A program made the position numbers and the translations under genes. Positions 28,607 to 37,575 of a DNA stretch of 64,000 nucleotides are shown in pieces. This stretch comes from Hasllibacter sp963833115 (GTDB taxonomy: Bacteria > Pseudomonadota > Alphaproteobacteria > Rhodobacterales > Rhodobacteraceae), in the NCBI GenBank assembly GCA_963833115.1, contig CAWHWS010000002.1:930001-994000 (forward strand), read 5' to 3'. The notes under the pieces were generated by a model. That model was given only the letters and a program-made list of their open reading frames with translations. It had not been told where the DNA came from and did no database searches. Within the stretch, counting starts at the first letter, position 1; the number at the start of each line of letters is the position of its first letter.

Positions 28607-29596
28607 TCAGGTGCCGCCGTGGATGTTCTCGGCCGGGATGTCGGCGCCGGCGTTGTCGATGAACCACTGCGCCGCGCCCGGGTGCCACTTGATCGTGCCC
28701 CGGTTCTTGTCCCAGTTCTCGGGGATGGTCGTCTCGGCGGCGGCGTGGATGTTCACCATGCGGGCGTTGTCCGACATCACCACGTCCACGACCGCGTTCA
28801 CGAAGCTCTCCGGCAGGTCGCAATTGGCGATCGCGAAGTTCCACATCGACACCGACCGCGCCGGCTCGCCGAGCGACTGGTAGGTGTCGGCCGGGATCTC
28901 GAACGCCGCGACGGGGAAGTCCTCCATGATCTGGGCCTGCTCCTCCTCGGTGAACTCGATGATGTTCACGTCGGTCTGCACCTCGAGCTGGCTGACCGCC
29001 GGGACCGGCACGCCGGCGGCGAAGGCGATCAGGTCCAGCAGCCCGTCCTGAAGCTGCGAGCCGAGGTCGTCCCAGCCGCCGTTGCGCCGCTCGTAGTCGA
29101 CGCCGAGCTCGGTCATCATCTGGGGGAAGTAGGTGTCCGAGGTGGAGCCCGCGGGCCCGAAGCCGATGCGCGCGCCGGCCGGGATCTCCGAGATCGAGGT
29201 GATCCCCGAGGAGCTGAGCGCCGTGACCGAGAACGGCGTCTCGTACATCGGGAACATGGCGCAGGCGTTGGTCATCTGCAGGCCGGGCGCGATCGGGTTC
29301 TCCCCGGCGATGGCCTCGGCGGCGGGTCCCATCGTGGTCATGCCGAACTGCGCGTCGCCGGTGTGGACGAGGGCCATGTTCTGGCCCGGCCCGCCCGTGA
29401 CCTCGCCCCCGCCCGTCAGGCCCAGCTCCTCGGCCACGAGGTTGGCCCAGCCGGAGCCGTAGGCGAAGTAGGTGCCGCCCTGCGAGGCGGTCGCGACGGT
29501 GAAGCTCTCGGGCCAGCCGGTCCGATCCTCGTGCGCGTCGGCGAAGGCCGCGCCGGCCGAAAGGGTGGCGGCGCAGGCGAATGCGATGGTCTTCAT
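28607..29596 (-). CDS. TAXI-family TRAP transporter solute-binding protein
   Basis: A 329-residue periplasmic receptor with signal peptide (IAFACAATLSAGAAFADA). TAXI-family hallmarks are FTVATASQGGTYFAYGSGWA near the N-terminus, GGPGQNMALVHTGDAQFGMT and GARIGFGPAGSTSDTYFPQM. TAXI receptors characterised elsewhere bind glutamate/glutamine or other small organic anions. The neighbouring glycerate kinase suggests the ligand could be glycerate, hydroxypyruvate or a precursor, but this is inferred only from context. The start is ATG 29596, preceded by GGGAGAG. Confidence 0.9.
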   Translation of the reverse strand: MKTIAFACAATLSAGAAFADAHEDRTGWPESFTVATASQGGTYFAYGSGWANLVAEELGLTGGGEVTGGPGQNMALVHTGDAQFGMTTMGPAAEAIAGENPIAPGLQMTNACAMFPMYETPFSVTALSSSGITSISEIPAGARIGFGPAGSTSDTYFPQMMTELGVDYERRNGGWDDLGSQLQDGLLDLIAFAAGVPVPAVSQLEVQTDVNIIEFTEEEQAQIMEDFPVAAFEIPADTYQSLGEPARSVSMWNFAIANCDLPESFVNAVVDVVMSDNARMVNIHAAAETTIPENWDKNRGTIKWHPGAAQWFIDNAGADIPAENIHGGT

Positions 29597-29623
29597 GTGG
29601 TGGTCTCTCCCTGTGGTCGCTCG

Positions 29624-29639
29624 CGGCCCTCGAGGGCCG
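29624..29639. promoter_or_regulatory. Perfect 16-bp palindrome upstream of the TAXI receptor gene
   Basis: CGGCCCTCGAGGGCCG lies 28 bp upstream of the receptor ATG, in the 107-bp gap after the glycerate kinase gene. It could be an operator or a small hairpin; the sequence alone does not decide. Confidence 0.35.
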
Positions 29640-29703
29640 TCTCTGGCGTTCATGCGTAGCAGGGCGCGTGGGCCCCGGCCAGTGGAGAGGGCGCGACCGC
29701 CGA

Positions 29704-30960
29704 TCAACTCACGAGGATCGCGCGGAAATCGTTGACGTTGGTGAGGGTCGGCCCCGTGACGACCGCGTCGCCCGTGGCGGCGAAGAACCCGTGCGCGTCG
29801 TGCCGCGCCAGCGCATCGCCCGGATCGCGCCCCGCGGCGCGCGCGCGCGCCAGCGTCCCGGGCCCGATGCAGGCGCCCGCGACGGGGGCGGCGCCGTCCA
29901 CGCCGTCGGTGTCGCAGGCGATGGCGTGCACGCCCTCCGCGCCCGCCAGGGCGATCGCGAGCGCGAGGGCGAACTCGGCGTTCGGCCCGCCCAGGCCGAC
30001 GCCGTCCGCGCCCCGCGCGTGCGTGACCGTCAGCTCCCCGCCGGAGAGGATCAGGACCGGCCCGCTGCCCCGCGCCTCGAGCGCGACCTCGGCCTGGTGC
30101 GCGGCGACCTCGCGCGCCTCGCCCTCCACCTCCGGGCCGAGGTCGATGACCCGCACCCCGGCCGCGCGGGCCGCGTCGGCCGCGGCGGCGAGCGAGCGCG
30201 ACGGCCCCGCCACGACCTGCGTGCACGCCAGCGCCAGCCGCGGATCGCCGGGCGGCAGGGCGTGGCCGCGCCCCTCGAGCAGGGCGCGCGCCGCCGGGGG
30301 AAGGTCCACCAACGCGGACGCCGCCGCTCGCAGGCCGGCCGGGTCCGTGCCGCCCACCGTCGGCCCCGAGCCGATCAGCATCGGATCGTCCCCCGGCACG
30401 TCCGAGATCGCGAGCGTCACGATGCGCGCCGGCCACGCGATCGCCGCCAGCCGCCCGCCCTTGGCGTCGTCGAGCTGCCGGCGCACGAGGTTCATCGCCC
30501 CGATCGGCAGGCCGCTGGCCAGGAGGGAGGCGGTCACGGCCGCCATGTCCGCCTCCGTCAGGGGCGCGCGCGGCGCGCTCAGGAGCGCCGACGCCCCGCC
30601 CGAGATCAGCGCCAGGCACAGATCGTCCGGCCCGAGCCCGGCCGCGAGGTCCAGGAACCGGACCGACGCCGCGATCCCGGCGGCGTCCGGCACCGGATGC
30701 GCCGCCTCGACCACCTCGATCCCGCGCAGCGGGCGCCCGTGCCCATGGCGCGTGATCACCAGCCCCTCGCACGGGCCCCAGGCCGCCTCGACGGCCTCCG
30801 CCATCCGCGCCGACGCCTTGCCGGCGCCCAGGACGAGCGTGCGCCCCGCCGGCCGCTCGGGCAGGTGCGGGGGCACCGCGTGCATGGGATCCGCGGCCGC
30901 GACGGCCGCGTCGAAAAGGCGGCGCAGCAGACCACGCGGCTCGTCGGGAGAAACTGTCAT
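29704..30960 (-). CDS. Glycerate 2-kinase (TtuD/MOFRL family)
   Basis: A 418-residue member of the glycerate-2-kinase family formerly annotated as hydroxypyruvate reductase TtuD. It phosphorylates D-glycerate to 2-phosphoglycerate using ATP. Visible are the N-terminal GKASARMAEAVEAAWGP, the ISGGASALLSAPRAPLTEAD loop, the NLVRRQLDDAKGGRLA motif and the C-terminal MOFRL domain (GGPNAEFALALAIAL, CDTDGVDG, ATGDAVVTGPTLTNVNDFRA). It is the first gene of the glycerate kinase/TAXI/TRAP transcription unit and is divergent from the frc operon. It offers the assimilatory step for a substrate that the transporter may deliver. Confidence 0.9.
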   Translation of the reverse strand: MTVSPDEPRGLLRRLFDAAVAAADPMHAVPPHLPERPAGRTLVLGAGKASARMAEAVEAAWGPCEGLVITRHGHGRPLRGIEVVEAAHPVPDAAGIAASVRFLDLAAGLGPDDLCLALISGGASALLSAPRAPLTEADMAAVTASLLASGLPIGAMNLVRRQLDDAKGGRLAAIAWPARIVTLAISDVPGDDPMLIGSGPTVGGTDPAGLRAAASALVDLPPAARALLEGRGHALPPGDPRLALACTQVVAGPSRSLAAAADAARAAGVRVIDLGPEVEGEAREVAAHQAEVALEARGSGPVLILSGGELTVTHARGADGVGLGGPNAEFALALAIALAGAEGVHAIACDTDGVDGAAPVAGACIGPGTLARARAAGRDPGDALARHDAHGFFAATGDAVVTGPTLTNVNDFRAILVS

Positions 30961-31165
30961 GTCACCCGTCTACGGGAGGGTCCTCTGCCTGACCAGATGG
31001 CCCGGGGCGCGCGGCACCGCCCCGGCCGGACCGCGCCGTTCCCCGGGCGCGCGCCCGCGTCGATTGACCGCGCGCGGTGCAGCGGCCATCGTCGGTCCGG
31101 GGCGGGGTCCACCCGCCGCGCAGACGCCCGGACGCAGAATCGGGCGCGCCACCTGGGAGAACGAC

Positions 31166-32185
31166 ATGACGAGACTGCTCACCGGCACCGCGCTGGCCCT
31201 CCTCGCCACCGCCGGCACGGCCCTGGCCGACGCGCACGCCGCCAGCGCCTGCCTCATCACCAAGACCGACACGAACCCGTTCTTCGTCAAGATGAAGGAG
31301 GGCGCGCAGGCCAAGGCCGACGAGCTCGGCATCACGCTCAGCAGCTACGCGGGCCGCATCGACGGCGACCACGAGGCGCAGGTCGCGGCGATCGAGACCT
31401 GCATCGCGGACGGCGCGTCGGGCATCCTGATCACGGCCTCGGACACGTCCTCCATCGTCAGCGCGACCCAGCAGGCCCGCGACGCCGGCATCCTGGTCAT
31501 CGCGCTCGACACGCCGTTGAACCCGATCGACGCGGCCGACGCGACCTTCGCCACCGACAACTTCCTCGCCGGCGAGCTGATCGGACGGTGGGCCGCGGCG
31601 ACATTGGGGGACGAGGCCGAGACCGCCAAGATCGCGATGCTCGACCTCGCCATCAGCCAGCCGACCGTGGGCGTCCTGCGCGACCAGGGCTTCCTCACCG
31701 GCTTCGGGATCGACGTGAAGGACCCCTCCCGCTGGGGCGACGAGGACGACCCCCGCATCGTCGGCAACGACGTGACGCAGGGCAACGAGGAGGGCGGCCG
31801 CCGCGCGATGGAGAACCTCCTCGCCCAGGATCCCGAGATCAACGTCGTCTACACGATCAACGAGCCGGCCGCGGCGGGCGCCTACGAGGCGCTGCGCGAC
31901 ATCGGCCGCGAGGGCGACGTGCTCATCGTCTCGGTCGACGGCGGCTGCCCCGGGGTCGCCAACGTCGCCGACGGGATCATCGGCGCCACCGCGCAGCAGT
32001 ACCCGCTGCAGATGGCCTCCCTCGGGATCGAGGCGATCGCCCAGTACGCCGAGGACGGCACCCTCCCCGAGCCGACCGAGGGCAAGGACTTCTTCGACAC
32101 CGGGGTCGCCCTCGTGACCGACCGGCCCGCCGAGGGCGTCGAGAGCATCGACACCGCCGAGGGCACGGAGCTCTGCTGGGGCTGA
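31166..32185 (+). CDS. frcB: Fructose-type sugar ABC transporter binding protein
   Basis: A 339-residue periplasmic sugar-binding protein of the ribose/fructose (PBP type 1) class with signal peptide (GTALALLATAGTALADAHA). Conserved ligand-domain segments include TKTDTNPFFVKMKEGAQAKA, AGILVIALDTPLNP, YTINEPAAAGAYEALRD and SVDGGCPGVANVADG. Full-length agreement with FrcB of Sinorhizobium, plus the downstream frcCAK order, supports a fructose/mannose/ribose importer. The ATG at 31166 follows GGGAGAA. A stem-loop separates it from frcC. Confidence 0.9.
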   Translation: MTRLLTGTALALLATAGTALADAHAASACLITKTDTNPFFVKMKEGAQAKADELGITLSSYAGRIDGDHEAQVAAIETCIADGASGILITASDTSSIVSATQQARDAGILVIALDTPLNPIDAADATFATDNFLAGELIGRWAAATLGDEAETAKIAMLDLAISQPTVGVLRDQGFLTGFGIDVKDPSRWGDEDDPRIVGNDVTQGNEEGGRRAMENLLAQDPEINVVYTINEPAAAGAYEALRDIGREGDVLIVSVDGGCPGVANVADGIIGATAQQYPLQMASLGIEAIAQYAEDGTLPEPTEGKDFFDTGVALVTDRPAEGVESIDTAEGTELCWG

Positions 32186-32221
32186 CCGCCGCCGCCCGCC
32201 TCCGGGCCGCGCGTGACGACC

Positions 32222-32249
32222 GGACCGGCGGGCATCCTCCCGCCGGTCC
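32222..32249 (+). promoter_or_regulatory. Perfect 11-bp stem-loop between frcB and frcC
   Basis: GGACCGGCGGG pairs with CCCGCCGGTCC across the 6-nt loop CATCCT, midway in the 82-bp frcB-frcC gap. There is no T-run. It is a candidate differential-expression structure. Confidence 0.65.
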
Positions 32250-32267
32250 CCGACCGGGGGGCCGCGC

Positions 32268-33326
32268 ATGACCAGCGCCGACGACTACGAGGGCGCCGCC
32301 AAGGGCGCGGACGCGCGCGTCGCCGCGTTCGCGCCGCGCCGCGGCCCGGCCGAGCGCCTCCAATCCGTCCTGCACGGCGCGCCGGCGCTGGTGCCGCTCA
32401 TCGTGCTGGTCGCCTCCATCGCGGTCTTCGGCGCGCTCCTCGGGGGTCGGTTCTTCTCCCCCTTCGCGCTCACGCTCATCCTCCAGCAGGTGCAGATCGT
32501 CGGCATCGTCGGCGCGGCGCAGTCCCTCGTGATCCTGACCGCCGGGATCGACCTCTCGGTCGGGGCGATCATGGTCCTGTCCTCGGTCGTGATGGGGCAG
32601 TTCACCTTCCGCTACGGCCTGCCGCCGGAGGTCGCGGTGGCCTGCGGGCTCCTCGTCGGCACGGCCTGCGGGGCGATCAACGGCCTGCTGGTCGCGGTGA
32701 TGCGCCTGCCGCCCTTCATCGTCACGCTCGGCATGTGGCAGATCGTGCTCGCGGGCAACTTCCTCTACTCGCGCAACGAGACGATCCGCTCCCGCGTGAT
32801 CGAGGAGGAGGCCCCGATCCTGCAGCTCTTCGGAGCCAAGTTCGAGGTCGCGGGCGCGGTGTTCACGGTGGGCGTCGTGTTCATGATCCTGCTGACGCTC
32901 GTCCTCGCCTACGCGCTGCGCCACACGGCCTGGGGCCGCCACGTCTACGCGGTCGGCGACGACCCCGAGGCGGCCGCGCTCTCCGGCGTCCAGGTCAAGC
33001 GCACGCTCGTAAGCGTCTACGCGCTCTCGGGCCTGATCTGCGCCTTCGCGGGCTGGGCCCTGATCGGGCGGATCGGCTCGGTCTCCCCGACCTCGGGGCA
33101 GTTCGCGAACATCGAATCGATCACCGCCGTGGTGATCGGAGGCATCTCCCTCTTCGGCGGGCGGGGCTCGATCCTGGGCATGCTCTTCGGCGCGCTGATC
33201 GTCGGCGTCTTCACCCTCGGGCTGCGGCTCATAGGAGCGGATGCGCAATGGACCTACCTGCTGATCGGCATCCTCATCATCGGGGCGGTCGCGGTGGATC
33301 AGTGGATCCGGAAGGCGGCGGCGTGA
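32268..33326 (+). CDS. frcC: Fructose-type sugar ABC transporter permease
   Basis: A 352-residue RbsC-type inner-membrane permease with about ten hydrophobic helices. Typical motifs are VILTAGIDLSVGAIMVLSSV, AINGLLVAVMRLPPFIVTLG and VVIGGISLFGGRGSILGMLF. It presumably forms a homodimeric channel served by FrcA. Its stop overlaps the frcA GTG (GTGA), so the two are co-translated. Confidence 0.92.
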   Translation: MTSADDYEGAAKGADARVAAFAPRRGPAERLQSVLHGAPALVPLIVLVASIAVFGALLGGRFFSPFALTLILQQVQIVGIVGAAQSLVILTAGIDLSVGAIMVLSSVVMGQFTFRYGLPPEVAVACGLLVGTACGAINGLLVAVMRLPPFIVTLGMWQIVLAGNFLYSRNETIRSRVIEEEAPILQLFGAKFEVAGAVFTVGVVFMILLTLVLAYALRHTAWGRHVYAVGDDPEAAALSGVQVKRTLVSVYALSGLICAFAGWALIGRIGSVSPTSGQFANIESITAVVIGGISLFGGRGSILGMLFGALIVGVFTLGLRLIGADAQWTYLLIGILIIGAVAVDQWIRKAAA

Positions 33327-34099
33327 GCGCGGCCGACCCCATCCTCACCGGGCGCGGCCTGACCAAGCGCTACGGCCGCGTGACCGCGCTCGACGCGTGC
33401 GACTTCGACCTCTACCCGGGCGAGGTGCTCGCCGTGATCGGCGACAACGGCGCCGGCAAGTCGACCCTCATCAAGGCGATCTCCGGCGCGGTGGTCCCCG
33501 ATTCCGGCGAGGTGCGCCTCAACGGCCGCCCCATCCGCTTCGCCTCCCCGCTGGACGCGCGCGCGGCGGGGATCGAGACGGTCTACCAGACCCTGGCCAT
33601 GTCGCCCGCGCTCTCGATCGCGGACAACATGTTCATGGGGCGGGAGCTGCGGCGCCCCGGGATCATGGGTTCGGTGTTCCGCATGCTGGACCGGCCGGAG
33701 ATGGAGCGCCGGGCGCGCGAGAAGCTGACCGAGCTCGGCCTGATGACGATCCAGAACATCCGCCAGCCGGTGGAGACGCTCTCCGGCGGCCAGCGCCAGG
33801 GCGTCGCCGTGGCCCGCGCCGCGGCGTTCGGATCGAAGGTCATCATCCTCGACGAGCCGACCGCCGCGCTTGGGGTGAAGGAGAGCCGCAAGGTCCTCGA
33901 GCTGATCCAGGACGTGCGCGCGCGGGGCATCCCGATCATCCTCATCAGCCACAACATGCCCCATGTCTTCGAGGTCGCGGACCGCATCCACGTCCACCGG
34001 CTCGGCCGGCGCCTGGCGGTCATCGACCCGAAGGAGCACACCATGTCCGACGCCGTCGCCCTGATGACCGGCGCCCGCACCCTCGAGGACGCGGCCTGA
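33323..34099 (+). CDS. frcA: Fructose-type sugar ABC transporter ATP-binding protein, single ABC domain
   Basis: A 258-residue ATPase starting at GTG 33323. Walker A is GDNGAGKST, the signature is LSGGQRQGVAVARA, Walker B is VIILDEPTAALGV and the switch is ILISHNMPHVFEVADRI. Ribose-class ATPases usually carry two ABC domains (~500 residues); this has one, as does FrcA of Sinorhizobium, so it must dimerise. The sequence LGVKES in the D-loop is typical of this class. Confidence 0.92.
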   Translation: MSAADPILTGRGLTKRYGRVTALDACDFDLYPGEVLAVIGDNGAGKSTLIKAISGAVVPDSGEVRLNGRPIRFASPLDARAAGIETVYQTLAMSPALSIADNMFMGRELRRPGIMGSVFRMLDRPEMERRAREKLTELGLMTIQNIRQPVETLSGGQRQGVAVARAAAFGSKVIILDEPTAALGVKESRKVLELIQDVRARGIPIILISHNMPHVFEVADRIHVHRLGRRLAVIDPKEHTMSDAVALMTGARTLEDAA

Positions 34100-34746
34100 G
34101 CGCCCTAGGATCGCCGGACGCCGCGGACCTCGCCCGCGTCGCCGCCGCGATCCCGCCCGCGCGCCCTGGCCGGCGCACGCTCGTCGCCGTGGCCGGCCCG
34201 CCCGCGAGCGGCAAGAGCACCTTCGCCGGGGCGCTGGCGGGCCACCTGACGGACGGGGGGAGGACGGCCCGGGTCGTGCCGATGGACGGCTTCCATCTCG
34301 ACGACCGGGTGCTGCGCGCGCGCGGCCTGCTGCCCCGCAAGGGCGCGCCGGAGACCTTCGACGCCGCCGGGCTCCTCCGCCTCGTCGCGGCGCTGGGGCA
34401 GGGGGGCGAGGTGGTCCACCCCGTCTTCGACCGCGCGCGGGAGATCGCGATCGCCGGCGCGGCGGTCGTGCCGCCGGACTGCGACCTCGCCATCGTCGAG
34501 GGGAACTACCTCCTCCTGGACGAGGCGCCCTGGCGGCCGCTGGCGCCGCACTGGTCGCTGACCGTCTTCCTCGACGTGCCGGAGGCGGAGCTGCGCCGCC
34601 GCCTGCTGGACCGCTGGCGCGCGGCCGGCCTCCCCGAGGACGAGGCGCGCCGGAAGGCCGAGGGCAACGACATCCCCAACGGCCTGCGCACCGTGCGCGG
34701 CTCGCGGGTCGCCGATCTGCGGCTCGGGGCCGGACCCGAGGGGTGA
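34096..34746 (+). CDS. frcK: FrcK-like nucleoside/pantothenate-kinase-type P-loop kinase
   Basis: A ~216-residue P-loop kinase of the uridine/pantothenate-kinase-like class. Walker A is VAGPPASGKSTFAGAL, followed by VVPMDGFHLDDRVLRARGLL, VVHPVFDRAREIA and AIVEGNYLLLDEAPW. In the Sinorhizobium frcBCAK operon the last gene encodes a related kinase of unproven substrate. No ATG or GTG lies upstream of the P-loop in frame; a CTG at 34096 overlapping the frcA stop (CTGA) is the most plausible start and is uncertain. Confidence 0.8.
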   Translation: MSALGSPDAADLARVAAAIPPARPGRRTLVAVAGPPASGKSTFAGALAGHLTDGGRTARVVPMDGFHLDDRVLRARGLLPRKGAPETFDAAGLLRLVAALGQGGEVVHPVFDRAREIAIAGAAVVPPDCDLAIVEGNYLLLDEAPWRPLAPHWSLTVFLDVPEAELRRRLLDRWRAAGLPEDEARRKAEGNDIPNGLRTVRGSRVADLRLGAGPEG

Positions 34747-34789
34747 AACCGGCGGCACCGGCGCGAAATCCGCGCGCCGCCGTCCGGTT
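34747..34789 (+). terminator. Possible hairpin terminator after the frc operon
   Basis: AACCGGCGGC (34747-34756) can pair, with bulges, with GCCGCCGTCCGGTT (34776-34789). An inner stem GGCGCG/CGCGCC lies inside, directly after the frcK stop. There is no clear T-run. Confidence 0.35.
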
Positions 34790-34859
34790 GTGCCTCGAAA
34801 TCCCCCGGCGCCGCCGTTATGTGCCGCGGCGTAGGGCGGCGCGCATCCGGGGGGCCTGA

Positions 34860-37136
34860 GTGACAGACCACGCGGCTTCGCGATCCAACGGCGCCGCCGG
34901 CTATCTGCCGGCGCTGTTCGCGGCCACGCTCTTCGCCCTCTTCGCCCTCGCGCTGCCGCGCGTGGAGGCCGGCGAGGTCCTCTCCTGGTCGGTGCCGTGG
35001 CTGCCCTCGCTCGGCATCGCCTTCGCCGTCGCGATCGACGGGCTGTCGCTCACCTTCTGCCTGCTGATCTCGGGCATCGGCGCGCTCGTGCTGCTCTACT
35101 CGAACACCTACCTCGCGGGGCATCCGCAATGGGGGCGGTTCGCGCTGTTCCTGACCTCCTTCATGCTGGCCATGCTCGGCCTCGTGCTCGCCGACGACCT
35201 CATCTCGCTCTTCGTCTTCTGGGAGCTGACGACGATCACCTCCTACCTGCTGATCGGCTTCGGCCACGAGACTTCGACCGGCCGCCGTTCGGCGCTGCAG
35301 GCCCTGTTCGTGACCGGCGCGGGGGCGCTGGCGATGCTGGCGGGGCTGATCCTGCTCGGGAACGCGGCCGGCACCTTCCGCATCTCGGAGATCAACGCGA
35401 TGGGCGACGCGATCCGCGCCCACCCGATGTACGTTCCCGTCCTGATCCTCGTCCTCGCCGGCGCGTTCACGAAGTCGGCGCAGTTCCCGCTGCACTTCTG
35501 GCTGCCCAACGCCATGGCCGCGCCCACGCCAGTGAGCGCGTTCCTGCACTCGGCGACGATGGTGAAGGGCGGCGTCTACCTCATGGCCCGCCTGCACCCC
35601 GCGCTGTCGGGCACGGAGGCCTGGCTCTGGACGCTGACGATCTTCGGCGCGGTCACGGCCGTGTTCGCCAGCGTGCTGGCGCTGCGGCAGACCGACCTCA
35701 AGCAGGCGCTCGCCTACACCACGCTGATGGCGCTGGGCACGCTCACGATGACGCTGGCGCAGCCGGGCGCCTACGCGGTGACGGCCTTCGCGACCTTCCT
35801 CGTGGCGCATTCGCTCTACAAGGCGGCCCTCTTCTTGATGGTGGGCTGCATCGACCACGCCACCGGCACGCGGGAGGCGGACCGCCTCGGCGGGCTCGCG
35901 CGCGCGATGCCGGTGACCGCGCTCGCCGCCGCCCTCGCCGCGCTCTCCATGGCCGGGCTGCCGCCCCTCGTCGGCTTCATCTCCAAGGAGCTGCAATATG
36001 CCGGCGGGGTCGAGGCGGAGGGCCCGCGCCTGATGATCCTGGCCGCGGCGCTGGCGGCCAACGCCCTGATGTTCGCGGTCGCGGGCGTGGTCGCGCTGCG
36101 CCCCTTCTTCGGCCGGGTGGAGGGGGAGGCCCCCCCCGCCCGCCCCCATGAGGCGCCCTGGCAGATGCTGGCCGGGCCGGTCCTCCTGGCGCTGGCGGGG
36201 CTCGCCTTCGGCCTCGCGCCCTGGCTGATCCAGGACCGGATCGTCGCGCCCATCGTCGCGGGCGTCCTGGGGGATGCCGGCCTCGCCAAGGAGCTGAAGC
36301 TCTGGGCGGGCGTGAACCTGCCGCTCTACCTGTCGCTCGCGACCTTCGGGATCGGGATCGCGCTCTATCTCGCGCACCGCCCGCTGCGCGCGGCCCTCAT
36401 CCGCGCGGACGCCGCCGCGCCGAGCTTCGACCGCGGCTGGGACGGCTTCCTCGACGGGCTCAAGGCCTTCGCCGCCTGGCAGACGCGGATCGTGCAGCCC
36501 GGCCGCCTGCGCGCCTACCTGATCGCGACCTTCGCCGTCGTCGCGGCCGGGATCGGGGGCACCATGCTGCTCGCCCGGCCCGAGCTCGCGCCCGTCTCCC
36601 TCGAGGGCATCCGGCCCAAGAACGTCGCCATCCTCGTCCTCATCGTCGCGGGCGCGCTCCTGACCGCGTTCACCCGCTCGCGCATCGCCGCGGTCGCCGG
36701 GCTGGGCGTGGTCGGCATCGGCACCGCGCTCATCTTCATCGTCTTCTCCGCGCCCGACGTCGCGATCACGCAGCTCCTGGTCGAGGTGCTGGTCGTCGTC
36801 CTCGTCTCGGTCGCGATGCTGCGCCTGCCCTATCTCGACGATCACACGCGCAAGGATCGCCGCCCCTGGGACGGGGTCGTGGCGCTCGGCGTCGGCGCCG
36901 CCGTCTCGGCCGTGACGCTGGCCGTGCTCGCCGCGCCGCTCGACCGCCGCCTGACCACCTATTTCGAGGGCGCCTCCTGGCCGGAGGCCTACGGGCGCAA
37001 CATCGTCAACGTGATCCTCGTGGACTTCCGCGCCCTCGACACGTTCGGGGAGATCGCGGTCGTCGCCGTCGCGGCCCTCGCCGCCTACGCCCTCCTGCGG
37101 ACGACGACGGCCGCGCAGCGGAAGGACGAGCCGTGA
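34860..37136 (+). CDS. mrpA: Mrp Na+/H+ antiporter subunit A
   Basis: A 758-residue, GTG-started membrane protein, the largest Mrp subunit and a relative of complex I subunit NuoL. The proton-translocating core is evident (ELTTITSYLLIGFGHETSTG, FTKSAQFPLHFWLPNAMAAP, HSATMVKGGVYLMARL, LKQALAYTTLMALGTLTMTL). The C-terminal part carries the MrpA-specific extension (GTALIFIVFSAPDVAITQLL) and an MrpB-like tail (NIVNVILVDFRALDTFGEIA). It exchanges cytoplasmic Na+ for H+ as part of a multi-subunit complex. It heads a tightly packed mrpABCDEFG operon. Confidence 0.94.
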   Translation: MTDHAASRSNGAAGYLPALFAATLFALFALALPRVEAGEVLSWSVPWLPSLGIAFAVAIDGLSLTFCLLISGIGALVLLYSNTYLAGHPQWGRFALFLTSFMLAMLGLVLADDLISLFVFWELTTITSYLLIGFGHETSTGRRSALQALFVTGAGALAMLAGLILLGNAAGTFRISEINAMGDAIRAHPMYVPVLILVLAGAFTKSAQFPLHFWLPNAMAAPTPVSAFLHSATMVKGGVYLMARLHPALSGTEAWLWTLTIFGAVTAVFASVLALRQTDLKQALAYTTLMALGTLTMTLAQPGAYAVTAFATFLVAHSLYKAALFLMVGCIDHATGTREADRLGGLARAMPVTALAAALAALSMAGLPPLVGFISKELQYAGGVEAEGPRLMILAAALAANALMFAVAGVVALRPFFGRVEGEAPPARPHEAPWQMLAGPVLLALAGLAFGLAPWLIQDRIVAPIVAGVLGDAGLAKELKLWAGVNLPLYLSLATFGIGIALYLAHRPLRAALIRADAAAPSFDRGWDGFLDGLKAFAAWQTRIVQPGRLRAYLIATFAVVAAGIGGTMLLARPELAPVSLEGIRPKNVAILVLIVAGALLTAFTRSRIAAVAGLGVVGIGTALIFIVFSAPDVAITQLLVEVLVVVLVSVAMLRLPYLDDHTRKDRRPWDGVVALGVGAAVSAVTLAVLAAPLDRRLTTYFEGASWPEAYGRNIVNVILVDFRALDTFGEIAVVAVAALAAYALLRTTTAAQRKDEP

Positions 37137-37146
37137 GGGGGGCGCC

Positions 37147-37575
37147 GTGAACTCCATCATCCTGCGGGCGGGGACGCGCTATCTCGTGGCGCTCCTGCTC
37201 CTGTTCTCGATCTACATGCTCCTGCGCGGGCACAACGAGCCGGGCGGCGGGTTCATCGGCGGGCTCATCGGGGCGACCGGCTTCGTCCTCTACGCCCTGG
37301 GCTGCGGCACCGTGGAGGCGCGCGAGGCCCTGCGCCTGCGCCCCGAGCGGATCGCGGTGGCGGGCCTCGGCGTCGCGCTCGCGGCGGGGCTCCTGGCCGC
37401 CCTCTTCGGGGACGCGCTCTTCACCGGGCAGTGGCTGTTCCTGGGCGCCGACCCGTCCACGCCGGACGACAAGGGGCTGCCGCTCTCGACGGTGCTGATC
37501 TTCGACATCGGCGTCTACCTCGTGGTCTTCGGCGCGATCCTCACCCTCGTCTTCGCGCTGGAGGAGGAGATCTGA
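37147..37575 (+). CDS. mrpB: Mrp Na+/H+ antiporter subunit B
   Basis: A 142-residue protein with four hydrophobic helices and the MnhB motif LLRGHNEPGGGFIGGLIGAT. The GTG start at 37147 lies 10 bp after the mrpA stop, and the stop overlaps mrpC (TGATG). It is a required structural subunit of the antiporter. Confidence 0.93.
   Translation: MNSIILRAGTRYLVALLLLFSIYMLLRGHNEPGGGFIGGLIGATGFVLYALGCGTVEAREALRLRPERIAVAGLGVALAAGLLAALFGDALFTGQWLFLGADPSTPDDKGLPLSTVLIFDIGVYLVVFGAILTLVFALEEEI

Noticed and set aside
25509..28844. A long 1111-codon minus-strand frame over the TRAP genes
   Set aside because: It is Arg/Pro/Gly-rich with no motif and overlaps the real TRAP permease in another frame; an artefact of very high GC.
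29624..29639. CGGCCCTCGAGGGCCG as a specific regulator operator
   Set aside because: Palindromes of this composition are expected by chance in such GC-rich DNA; no second copy or promoter geometry supports a specific role, so it is listed only as a low-confidence site.
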